Notes under the pieces: model-generated
The model's input: the letters and a program-made list of their open reading frames with translations, nothing else
Told to the model about the DNA's origin: nothing
Database searches by the model: none
Source of the DNA: Hymenopellis radicata
Taxonomy: Eukaryota > Basidiomycota > Agaricomycetes > Agaricales > Physalacriaceae
Assembly (NCBI GenBank): GCA_015501595.1
Contig: JADNRX010000047.1
Span: 62,001 to 126,000, forward strand
Direction of reading: 5' to 3'
DNA: 64,000 nucleotides
Part shown: positions 12,024-22,151 of the stretch, piece by piece
Position numbering within the stretch: the stretch's first letter is position 1
Layout of the letters: each line of letters starts with the position of its first letter
Position numbers and translations under genes: made by a program

Positions 12024-12744
12024 TTCCAGGGATAATTATGAGGGAATGGCGGGCTGATGGCGCGGCTCGGCGAGGCGCAGATGACGGTCGGAGGCGAGAT
12101 GGATAAATCTGGCTTAGTCAGACATGCCGTCACGTGTCACTCTGACTCTTCGACCCCCAAGTTGCCGCCAAGGCTTCAATGATAATATGCAGGGAAACAT
12201 CTTGATGGCTGTATCAAGATCGAGTTTAAAGAAGGGTGTGATGACCAAGTGCTTGTGCAATAGTTATAGTACAACTGCTGTAGGTACAGATAGGCTGATA
12301 GAGTATTAAACGCTGCAGTTTGAGTCACTACCTTCATGACAACATACGAAATTAGAACGCCCCACCGGCTCGCCACCAGCCAAAACATGCACTTTGGCCA
12401 GCCGAACCATGCATCCAAGTCGTGCGAATCAGACTATGCATCCTTCGCGCTGAAAGCGTCCATTATGTGTACCGAGATCATCCATGGCCGGCGAACCTAT
12501 GCATGGGCGTCGTTCGACCGTTGAAGCAGCATGGAAGTGTGGCTTTGTGAGCGCATCAAGAAAAAGCACAAAACACAAATCTCAGCGAATTAAGCTCCAT
12601 TTGATAACTCTTTCACTCATACCTATCTCAAATTACTTACTCAGTTACTGAGGACTCGGACGCACGACTCACGAGGAACATTCTTAGTACGCTCATCCGC
12701 TCGTATTTGGGATCCTGAGGGGACGACGTAATAGTGGTTGGGCC
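12024..12744. other. Intergenic, 5' flank of eIF5B
   Basis: No gene supported between the eIF5B start and the duplicated upstream block of PARP copy 1. Short open frames on both strands lack motifs. The first 100 bp must contain the eIF5B promoter, but no TATA-like box is evident. Confidence 0.45.
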
Positions 12745-13084
12745 ATAAAGACGCGAGAGGCGCGTCCTGACGTGCTACCAGTAGTATAAGAGCTGTGGGG
12801 AAGGCGGTGAAGGAAAGCAGAGGACATTAACAGCCGGACCCATCACGTGATGAGACCCAACCTTGATTATCATTGTGTTCTTAAGCTTAGGCTATCTTGA
12901 CAGTCAACCACCACTTGTTTCTTGACTCGGCTCACTTTCAAACCACATTGTGATATCTATCCCATCCGCTATTTCTCTCAAGAACGCCTTCACGGAACCG
13001 TTCTTCCTCTGAGTCACACAAGCGCCAGTCTGACCAGACTGAGACAAGCGCTGCCCTTCTGTCTGCCATCACCACCACGGTACC
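12745..13084 (+). promoter_or_regulatory. Upstream region of PARP copy 1, conserved in PARP copy 2
   Basis: Islands of this block recur, inverted, upstream of PARP copy 2 (26564-26925). These are the palindrome GACGCGAGAGGCGCGTC plus CTGACGTGCT (12750 on; its copy starts at 26908), CACGTG at 12844-12849 (copy 26810-26815) and TAGGCTATCTTGACAGTC close to the start codon. The sequence between islands has diverged more. ACGCG cores resemble MluI cell-cycle boxes, TGACGTG resembles a bZIP site and CACGTG a bHLH site. Conservation between copies is seen; the factors are inferred. Confidence 0.55.
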
Positions 13085-14825
13085 ATGCTAGCCGTAAACC
13101 GAAATGCAACTCCGGGGTCCTCTAGGGCTCTCGAAGTCATTGATATCTCAGACGACGAAGAAGCTACTCCTCAAACAAGAACCCCATTCCGCCGTCGTAA
13201 TCATGGGGAGAAACCGATTGATCTCACCATCGATAGCGACGAAGAGGTAGACGGCCCAGCCCCGACGACGTCGGCTCGGAAAGCACTGGGGAAGCGACCG
13301 GCCCTTTGGGACGAGGATATCCAGCAAAGGAGTCCGAAAGCGGTACGAAGTTTCCCGGCAACGTTATTGTTTGGCTCATTCTGTCAATAGAAAAGGGTTA
13401 ACAGTGCAGAACAATTGTTCCTCGACTTATCGGACGACGACGAAGACCAGTTTCTAAGGCCGCCGCGAGGACAAGGCCATGCTCCCCGGAACGAAAATGG
13501 CCCTTCTATTGATCTCACTATCGACAGCGCCGTCGAAGTGCTTGAGGGCGACATTGCCCTCGACGAAAACGATTCAGCCATGCCTGCACTTTTGGGTGAA
13601 GATCGACTTCTACAAGTACATCAAGAACGAGAGAGGCCAAAACGGGAGAAATTAAACGTGAGAACCCTCGTACACCTGAGACTCATCTCATCGCCTTTTG
13701 TTGTTAGGCTAAACAACAACGAGCGGATGAAGCGCTTGCGCGTCGCCTAGCCAAAGAGGAAGAGAAAGAACTCGGCAAGGTCATGAAGCAAGTCCAAGAG
13801 AAATCTGAGGGCATCGTGTTCAAAGTGGTCATCGACACCGAAACGAAACAATTAGAAGATGGCTCCCCAGCACACCCTGATGACCTCGCGCGCTTCGAAC
13901 CCTGGAAGGATAAACTCAAGACCTTTGGTGTCAAAGTAAAGAGATGTGAGCTACATATTTCTTCCATGTCGCGCTACTGATGTCTACTTCTGTTTGCAGT
14001 CCACTGGATAGTTAATTATGAGCTGGAAAAGAGGTTTGAAGAGTCCCGCGACATCCTCCGAGAGATCTGTGGAGAGGAACCTCAAGAACTGCAGCTCTTC
14101 CATGGCACAGCACCTGGAAACATCGATTCGTAGGTCAAACACTTTCCCTATAAACTTGCACTTAAACTTCAACAGCATTCTCAACACCGGCTTCCGCATT
14201 GGCGGAGTTGGAGGTCATGCCATTGTGAACGGTACCGGTCAGGGGTATGGCGTATATCTTGCCACGGACCCCAACTTGTCCCTAGGACATGCCAGCAGTG
14301 CTTCTAGGATATTTGCCTGCCGAGGTTGGTTTCCTTTGATGGAAAACATCCTTGCAGCCAATACTCAAAGTCGTCGTAGTCCTTCCAGGGCGCTTAACGG
14401 ACTCCGTGCAATATACAATGACCCTACCGAAAATTCCGGTGGGCAGCGGTGAGTTTGAGACCTTTGCAAACCGGGGGGTCTACGTGGTTCGGCACACCCA
14501 GCTCGTTCTGCCGTGCTACGTGAGTTTGCCGTCCTTTCCGCTTGCATATCATGCTCATCGGGGTACTTAGATGATTGAATTCGAATATCCGAGTCTCCCG
14601 AACTTCTATGGAGCTATATATGGAGGCATGGGCGCTCCCGCTCCCGCTCCCCTGCCTCCGATACTGGGAGCCTGGGGTGGTATAGCCGCTGGAGGACTTT
14701 GGGGCGGAGCGGCGCCACCTCCACCTCCAGCCCGCGTTAAGCCCGTTAGAAGACAAAAGAAGGTTGCTATTGCGACAGAGGCGAAGAGGCGTTCCGGGCG
14801 GCTTAGAGTCAAAGCTGAAGTCTAA
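13085..14825 (+). CDS. PARP-type ADP-ribosyltransferase with SUMO-interaction motifs, copy 1
   Basis: Probable nuclear ADP-ribosyltransferase that recognises SUMO. The N-terminal third carries acidic-flanked SIM-like motifs: VIDISDDEE, IDLTIDSDEE, FLDLSDDDED and IDLTIDS, the IDLT type known from PIAS proteins. A Lys/Glu/Gln-rich helical segment (about 13.62-13.80 kb) leads into the PARP catalytic fold: ELQLFHGT (NAD-binding His), GYGVYLATDP (Tyr) and VYVVRHTQLVLPCY (last strand). The glutamate needed for chain elongation is replaced by a hydrophobic residue, which predicts mono-ADP-ribosylation at most. The tail is Gly/Pro-rich and ends in a basic patch (RRQKKVAIATEAKRR). Phase-consistent introns include 13343-13390 and one near 14330-14378. 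Start MLAVNRNA is conserved in copy 2. Function is inferred from the fold. Confidence 0.78.
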
Positions 14826-15499
14826 CTTACACTGTCGGGCCTTATCATGTATGAATTTTACTATCGCAATGATCATGTACTTGTCTATACTTTATGTAGC
14901 AAAGGACAACGAGGCTTGACATCCTGATCAACTGCGTGGGAATGTTGAGCTCGGCCCGAAACGGAAGAGCCTTCACTCTTCCCTTCAGCCAACCTGCAGT
15001 CGTTCCCTGCACCTTCAAGTAGATTCTCGAGGCAGCTTCCTCCTAAGCGTTGACCTCCCTTTACTTGGCGCGAACCTGTCTTCTTTCGGCGATCTTAGAT
15101 TTCTCCCCCAGCGTCTATGCTCCGAGCTTTCACCTCTCCGATGCCTGCTAGTGTCTAGAAAAATGAATACGTGCCCTACAACGGATTCTCTTTCTTAGTG
15201 CGTGAAATTTTTACACAAGTTCCTACATAAAATACTCGACATTTCGCCCAAATCCCAGGGTTCTACTGGAATTCTGTAAGCCCTCTATATTTTTCATGGC
15301 CTGTGGGCGCAATATCATTCAGGCGCCGCAGGACAAGTGCGAAAGTGCTGCCATCTGTGGTGGCGGTGGACTGTCCTTGACACTTATATAATACAGGTCT
15401 GTTTACCAAACGGAGCTTCCAAGTCTTCCATGCGTGGGAAAATGCCACCATCTAGGAAGGACGTCGTTTTGTGGCTCTCACTTAACTCTCACCCGGTCT
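14826..15499. other. Intergenic, contains direct repeat A
   Basis: Between PARP copy 1 and the kinase-like gene. Nearly half is the 307-bp direct repeat listed separately. Nothing else is coding. Confidence 0.5.
14934..15240 (+). repeat. Direct repeat A flanking the kinase-like gene
   Basis: Matches 18115-18420 from CGTGGGAAT...GAGCTCGGCCCG to TTCCTACAT-AAATACTCGAC. Both ends are offset by about 3.18 kb, with moderate divergence between (many substitutions, small indels). It ends right upstream of the kinase-like gene. It could be the 3' flank left by a lost tandem copy of that gene, or an old pair of transposon ends; no TG...CA termini or target duplication were seen. Confidence 0.72.
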
Positions 15500-17843
15500 A
15501 TGACCACGACGCGTGAAGCGAGGTTTATGAACCTCAACCCACCGCATTACGGACGCGATGGTGTTGCATCTCCCAGACCCAAGTATCCCCCGGGCAATTT
15601 TCTCGACACGCACATTGACGAGAATCTCGTCCTAAGACGCGTCGTGATACATCTTCCTCTGCTGACAGCGCTAGCACACGTTGTCGATGCAAAACTTGGC
15701 GGTTTCTCTAATCGTCACTTGATACCAGATGACTTTTTTGGACGTCCCCAGGACTGGTATCAGAGCTCGGTCAATGTAAACACGGCGGAGCCTATAGCCA
15801 TGACACACCAACTGGGGGCCGGTTTTGTGGGTTCACAACTCGCGTCTAGCATATATATACACCCCGAGCAGCCGGAGATCCTCACGACACTTTCATGGGG
15901 ATATTTCTCGACTGGATACCTGTGACCAAGACTCGTCAAACGCCTTCCTTGTCGAACATGTCTTTCTTCGCTTCGCCAACTATAGCGCGATGGAGCCTCG
16001 CTTCTTACAGAAGTTTCATCCAGAAATGCGACCTAAAATGCTGGATATCGGAAAGCAGTATCCTCAATTCGCTACTGCCATGTTCTTTTGTCCAGCTGCG
16101 CATGAACTGCTTCGGAAGATGGAGCGTGTGGCAGAGATGAAGGAATTCCCGTGGACGTCTAACTCGACAACGGTCAATCCATCTCCAGCCCCGAAGGTGC
16201 CACGACCTCCTGATAACCCTCACCCGTTATGGACTTTTCCCAAGCTTGATCCCGCCCCGCGTCAGGATGGCCACATCCGACGTAGTTCCCGTACCGATTC
16301 TCCCGTCGTGGACTACTGCTCGCCTGGTCGTGTCATGTCCATCGGGAACGAAAACTGGCGTGACAACCCCGCTCAATATATTCAAAGGGTGAGTTCATTT
16401 CAGCTCTTGTCCTTTTGTTAAAATCGGTGCAGGCGTGGGCAATCGCAGTAAGAGCTGATGCGTCGGTCATTTTCTTTGACTGCGGGAACTATCTACGTAT
16501 TGGAATTCGTCATCGCGAGACGCAAACACTGATCTTGTCGGATTTACTCGACGTGTGTCATGCCAAGAACCCTGCGTATGGGAAGGTTTGGGCTGGTATC
16601 CATATCGCTATTGCACAGGATGTGATGGAACGTTATGAGATCCGTCTAGCGTCACAACCCGTTCCTGTACCTACTCCCGGTCTCAAGCGTGCATCTCCAG
16701 ATACCGAAGAAGGTTCCAACAAAAAGCGAAAGGCCACAGCGCAGGTGAAACTCGGTAGCAAGGTATGTAGTACGACTATTCTTAGGGATCTCACGCGAAA
16801 ACCGGCACGTCGAAACAGCAAGGGGAAACAGCCACGGGCCGTAAAGAGGTGAGATGAAGCCTCTAGATTAGTACTTACTGCATCGAGTAACGCCCCTCAG
16901 TCGTCCGGTGGAAGAATAATCAAATCAGTAGACCATGATAAGGCGAGCCAGCTTTTGATTTTCCAACCATTCTGCTAACTGACCTAACCCATGAAGGTGG
17001 TTGCTCTTTCTTCAGGCACGGTTACACAGATGAATGTTCTCTTTGTGGTTTTGTCTAGAGACTGTATCACTAATCAGTCTGCAGAACCTCGAAACATCGT
17101 TCTCTCGACACGTTGCGATCGCCATCTACATTCGCTTTGGGATATATAATTCTCCTTCACCTTCAATTCTTCTTCAACCCGGGCAAAGGCGAAGGGCAGC
17201 CTACCCTCCCGCTAGTTATCTTACGTTGGTCTTGAACTCCCGGCTCGGAACAGGTGCAACGGGTGATGTATTCGCGGCCACCCTTCCCAATGTCAAGCAT
17301 GGACCGATAGTCGTGAAGCTAGCGACGACTTTCAGACGCCTATGCCGATTACGACACGAGTACTCTGTTTACGCTCACTTGAAGAACGCCAACGTGAAGT
17401 GTATTCCACGAGTATTTGGCTTTTATCAGGATGCCCACCGCAGCGCTGGTGCACTGATCTTGAGCAACGATGGCCGCTCACTCGGTGGGCGCCGAGCTAA
17501 ACTCACGGCTGATGAAAAGTATGGACCCTAATCTCATCGAATGTCAACCCTCTGACCAATTTACAGAACTCTTATACGAGCTGCGATGTCCTCCATTCAT
17601 ACCGCGGGCGTTCTACATCGCGATCTGAGAACGTGGAACATCTTGGTCAATGATACGGGCGGCATTTCCATTATCGACTTTGACAGGGCAAACATTGATG
17701 CGCATGAAGAGGATTTCCGACTGGAATGGGAGCGGTTGGAAAAACTGCTGAAGGGGAAGCATGTTGAGAATGGTGAAGTCATCGGGAAAGATGGAATGCC
17801 TGCGAACATTGGCGATCTCGTCAATGATAACCCGGACGTGTAA
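15500..17843 (+). CDS. Basidiomycete protein-kinase-like protein with long N-terminal region
   Basis: The C-terminal half has a small, divergent kinase-like fold: LGTGATGDVFAA (glycine loop), IVVKLA (VAIK-type Lys), the hinge-like GALILSNDGRSL, then GVLHRDLRTWNILV (catalytic loop, HRD plus Asn) and IIDFDRA in place of DFG. This HRDLR/DFD pattern is common in agaricomycete kinase-like families of unknown substrate. The N-terminal 350 or so residues (PPHYGRDGVAS..., LRIGIRHRETQTLILSDLL) are not recognised. Introns fit at about 15923-15986, 16389-16432 and 17520-17568. Splicing between 16,760 and 17,220 could not be resolved, so this could be two genes or hold a lesion. Start chosen at 15500; an in-frame ATG at 15434 is possible. 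Confidence 0.65.
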
Positions 17844-18458
17844 AATTGCGATATTAGAAGTAGCTCTCAACAATGCTTGCACCCATCGTTCCTTAATGGG
17901 ACCCATGGCGGTTTCTACCTGCCTACCTACCTATCTACTACCTGTGTTATGGAGATAGTCCCTATGTCGTGTACATATCCTGCACAATCTCGTTCATATG
18001 GACTATATCTTCACCTCTGTGCTTAGTCTCCTCTCTGTGGCTTGGCCGATATCACGGGCTAACGCATGCGAGTGATGAGCAAGTTGAAGACGGGAGTCTT
18101 CACCCACAGAGCTTCGTGGGAATCTCGAGCTCGGCCCGAAGCGGAAAAGTGCAACCTTCTTTCCTCCAACGCAGTCGCTCCCTGGTCGTTCCCGCACCTG
18201 CAAGTAGATCCTCGAGGAAGCTTCATTCTAAAACCTCCCTGGACTTGACGCGAATCTGTCATTTTCGCTCGGCGGTCTTGGATTTCCCCACCAGCGTCTG
18301 TCTATGTTTCGTCCTGAGTTTCCGTGACCTCTCCGATGCCTGAATGGATACGCGCCCTACGACGCATTCTCTTTCACATCGCGTAAAATTCCCATAAAGT
18401 TCCTACATGAAATACTCGACTAATACATCTATACAGCTGCAGCGCGCTGTCCTTCAAG
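17844..18458. other. Intergenic, contains direct repeat B
   Basis: 3' flanks of the kinase-like gene and of the convergent proline-rich gene. Half is repeat B; the rest shows no gene. Confidence 0.5.
18115..18420 (+). repeat. Direct repeat B flanking the kinase-like gene
   Basis: Second copy of the repeat at 14934-15240, same orientation. Short conserved islands include GAGCTCGGCCCGAA, AAGTAGAT-CTCGAGG, CTCTCCGATGCCTG and TTCCTACAT-AAATACTCGAC. Confidence 0.72.
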
Positions 18459-19482
18459 TTACATAAGAGGATTGTTACGATAAATGAGATCCTTCCGTTC
18501 CTGCTCCTCTACGTTATAGATGCCCCAACACCTCTTCTTATGTTGCTTCCAGGCCTGCATCCGCTGATATGTCTCGCGTTTCTTCAGCACCACCCGCTTC
18601 CCGCATCCTTTGCACGACAGAGAAGCCCTTTCGCTCTTCGAAACGTTCACCCAGCGGTCGGTCGCGGCCCAATGCTGGATATCTCCAACATCAGAAAAAG
18701 TCCTAAAGCACTTCCCTACTGTCTGGGCATTGATAGGACTGTCTTGCTGAAGCTGCAAGTTCAAGGCCTCTGCAGTGATGGTCGTGGATTTTCTAAAATC
18801 AGGAATCAGTAACAGGAAGGCTTCGACCATTGTTATGGACCACGTACTTCAGGATAGACTTTGGCTGGCCCAGCACGGCGGCCTTCGCTGATGGCCCAGC
18901 AGGACGCCGCAGGAATTTCACGCCTTTCTTTTCTACCCGTCGCGTAGGCGCGGGCAACGGGAGACCGAGCGTGGATTCGCCGTAGAACGCGTTCTCCCGC
19001 TGGAGGGGGCGGGCGCTGAGCAATGGGATGTGCTCGTTCTTTGGGAACTCTCCGTAGAATGCATAGGTTCGCGTTAATGCGCGTGGTTTGCGGAGACAGT
19101 CAAAGTCTGCTTCGCCGTACAATGCGCCTTCTCGGCGTAGTGGACGCGGGGTGAAGCGACAGCGCCGGCGGGGGACTTGGTGTCTGATGATCAAGGTTTT
19201 TTGTCGTTGGAGGGGCTGTGGGGTAACGCTGGCGGGTTGACTGGGTGGAGCGGTGAGTTGGACTGGTGGTGGTGGCGCAAATAGATGGATTGCGTGTTGA
19301 CGTGTAAGAGGTGTCGGGCGTCCTTGTGAGGGTGCCGGTTGTGCTTGCATACCGGTGGTCTGCACGGGAGTGGAGGGTGGTGGATGAATTATGCCCATCG
19401 CAGACGGACGCCTGAGAGGCTGTCGATGTGCGAATGACTGCTGCATTTCTGCTAATGTAGGTTGGTTTTCGAAGGGTGCCAC
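18459..19482 (-). CDS. Hypothetical Pro/Arg-rich protein with RVxF and SILK PP1-docking motifs and a Cys/His C-terminus
   Basis: Not assigned to a named family. The N-terminal 225 residues are Pro/Gln-rich and hold three diverged repeats of RPL-RRE-A-YGE (LRREGALYGE, LTRTYAFYGE, LQRENAFYGE). Next come KKGVKFLRR, which fits the RVxF consensus for protein phosphatase 1 binding, and PKSILKYV, a perfect SILK motif. An intron near 18,785-18,840 joins a second exon: AEALNLQLQQDSPINAQTVGK, then CKGCGKR...HKKRCWG, a possible Cys2-His-Cys zinc site. The second exon closes at 18459. The pairing of KxVxF and SILK about 25 residues apart recurs at 30074-30769. Motifs are seen; PP1 binding is inferred. 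Exact donor site uncertain. Confidence 0.58.
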
Positions 19483-20501
19483 TGAGGTAGGTGCTCGCAG
19501 TGGTAGATCGAGAGGAGATGCTCATCGTTCGCTCAGCTGGGCTTTTTGTTGCTGCAGACACGTGACGGCGGTGGTCTTTGTTGTTGTGGCCCGTGGTCGT
19601 GGTGGTCAAAGCAGCTTGGCCTCTGCATTTTCAGACCAAGACAAGATATTTGACGGCCCAATGCTGGGAGTTATTCTTCACATCAATCTACTCAATTCCT
19701 TGGAGCATGCTCCAACTTACAGTTTCCATAGTTGCACGTCACACGCAGGCCGACTGGAGTTGATCTTGGGCTACGTTTAAGGAGTCGTGTCTCCATGTCC
19801 TAACTCCCTACGACGAATCAGATAGTCCGTCGTCGTTTCAGCATGAGGAAAGGTCGAAGACGGGCAGTGTGGTATTTGGCGTTGACCGCCTCATCCTGTA
19901 TCGAAAGATCCAGGTAAGATCCTGATTAGACGTGAAGCTATCGAAATAATCGATGAGTAATCGATGTCAACTAGACAGATAGAGTGAACTCACAAACCGC
20001 ATGCCATCATATTTCGCTTCGGGATTTTGTTTGATTCTGAAGGATAGAAGGATATTTACCCCGACCTTTTCGAGCAACGAATGCTCACTTACGATTGTGC
20101 GAGGTGGGATCATCATCTTATCTCTTCGCCACTCCGAGTGACAACATGGATATTCCAGTCCAGGACTCGGATCTCGAATACCTTTGTTCTGTGGCGCTAT
20201 GACTGCATCATGCCTTGTTCATGGGGTTGATGCTACGTCGCCTTCGCGTACACCGCCTTACTCCACGTCCATTCAACAGGGGGAGGTAGCGCGTCTATCT
20301 ATCTATTATTGTTCCGCATCCACCAATAATCACGGCCACCTCTCTCTCCCTAGTCTTCTGCGTTGAATTCTGAAACTGGCGCGCATATGCTGATAGGACC
20401 TGCTGATCGTTCTCAGTGTCGTACTTAACTAGTGGGAATCGATGTATCAGTGCCATGATTCTGCACCCAACGCCACGAACGTCAATATCGATTGTCTGTC
20501 T
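19483..20501. other. Intergenic, no gene seen
   Basis: About 1 kb between two divergently transcribed genes. It must hold both promoters. Open frames are short and motif-free; no repeat shared with the rest of the window was noticed. Confidence 0.45.
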
Positions 20502-21848
20502 ATGTCTCTGACTGAAGACGAGCTGCAGGAAACGGAGCTGATTAGCGGCGCTTATCTGAACTGCAACGTCCTTACGATATTCACGTATGGGCTCTACAGC
20601 ATGGTTTTCGGGGCGACTATATGTCAAATAGGTGAATGTCTACTTCTTCATAAGCATACCGCGACTGACGATCCCGACTAGTTGCGCGCCATCAATGGCC
20701 GCGACAGCGTATTGCCCTCACCGCTGTTCTTTGCACGATATGGGCCATGGCCACTTTGCACGTTATTGTTCGATGGAGGGAGATGTATCTTGCCTACGTC
20801 AAGCACGGGCAGACGGGAGACTCGCTCGTGGGTTACATTCAGGGAGTCGGCGTTGGTAACTGGTCAAGGTCCCGATGTGCCCTTGACATCGTCAAATATA
20901 CGACGGTTGTTCTGAATGCGGCTCTCGCGGAGCTGACGAATGTACGTGAACCCGTCATCATAGCTTCCTTCTCAGGCTGATTTTGATGTCAAGGTTTGGC
21001 GATGCTGGGAGCTATATCATCATAACTGGCTGATTGTCGTATTTCCACTGCTGGGTGTCATCTGTGGATTGAGTGCGTCGTCAATGACCTTTATCCAGCT
21101 CCTACTAATTACTACTCTCAAGTTAGCTATCCTTTCTATTTGGCGAACACGATTACTGTCACCTCAGGTCAAAGCGCGGCGCCTGCTGCCCAATTGAACT
21201 GGACCATCGTCTATTACTCGGTCACTGCGTCGATAAACATCATAACCACTTCTTTGATACTCATTCGAATCCTTTCGGTTGGCGGCTTGCGGCTTGCCCG
21301 TACGTACAGAGGCCTCGTTGAGATCCTCGTCGAATCGGCTTGTATGTATTCGACGACCTATGTCATTTACCTCGCCGTTTATTTGCAGAAGGTCCATGCC
21401 ACGCATTGGAGCAGCTCAGCGTGGTATGTTTATGCATTCATGAATGCTGTAACGGTATGATCTGCTCAATCCATCCGTTTGGTGCGCTCAATTAAATCAT
21501 TTATAGGCAGCAGCGCCAACCATGATCATCGGGCGAGTCATGGCGGGCAAAGCGCGTCCCAGTGATTCGTGGATGAATCCTTCCAGGCTTCCGGACATTT
21601 CGACAACGGTGCATAGCATCTTTCAGAGCATCCGCTTTGGGAGCGTCCGCCAAAACACGACAACGACGGTTGATCTGCCTAGTCATCGCGACGAATCGGA
21701 GGGCACCCCGTCGCTTTGGGATGAAGAGAGGTCGAAGATGGGGAGCGGCTTTGATGTTGCTCGTCATGTCGGATTGGAAGAACAAGGCGTAGCTGAGCAC
21801 GTTAAGCGTGAAGGTGTTGACATTGAAATGGGACGATTGAATGGATAA
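20502..21848 (+). CDS. Agaricomycete seven-transmembrane protein of unknown function
   Basis: Integral membrane protein of a large, uncharacterised agaricomycete 7-TM family. Start MSLTEDELQETELISG precedes the first helix (VLTIFTYGLYSMVFGATI). An intron near 20632-20681 (phase 1) joins VARHQWPRQR and helix 2 (IALTAVLCTIWAMATLHVIVRW). Helices follow around TTVVLNAALAEL, LIVVFPLLGVICGL, IVYYSVTASINIITTSLILI, LVESACMYSTTYVIYLAVYL and AMAPTMIIGRVMAG-like sequence after the last intron (about 21458-21508). The motif RCWELYHHNWLIVVFPL is typical of the family. The C-terminal 90 residues are hydrophilic and Ser/Thr-rich. All introns look intact. Ligand or role is unknown. An upstream in-frame ATG exists at 20442. 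Confidence 0.78.
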
Positions 21849-22151
21849 GGCTCCTCGGTTAAGCCACGATATCTCGGGTATTTTCTGGTATCGGACTGAC
21901 ATCTGTAACTCGACACGCGAAGGGGCGGCGAGTTGGGGGGTTTAATGGGGAATGTAATCAATTCGTGTAAAATATGACCCGCCTGCCGGGCTCATGCCTG
22001 CGCAGACCCGTGTCCTACTGTAGAGCTGTAAAATCAATGTCGGCTCAATTTGCTTCAAAGCTGTCAACGGATATCACGTCTGGTCGCGGATTTTCCAGAG
22101 GGGAGGGGAGTGTACTTAATCTCGACGTGGTTGGAATTAAGCGTGGCAAAG
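21849..22151. promoter_or_regulatory. 5' flank of F-box gene 1 with a short direct repeat
   Basis: A block at about 21908-21975 (ACTCGACACGCGAAGGGGCGG...CAATTCGTGTAAA) returns downstream of the same gene at 24103-24170. The section from 22024 (AGCTGTAAAATCAATG) to the ATG is conserved upstream of F-box gene 2 (35350-35514), including CACGTCT-GTCGCGGA and TTTTCCAGAGGGG-GGGGAGTGTACTT. Conservation suggests shared promoter elements. No TATA box is obvious. Confidence 0.5.

Noticed and set aside
14934..18420. Direct repeats around the kinase-like gene considered as LTRs
   Set aside because: No TG...CA ends, no target duplication, no primer-binding site, and the enclosed gene is a kinase-like host gene.
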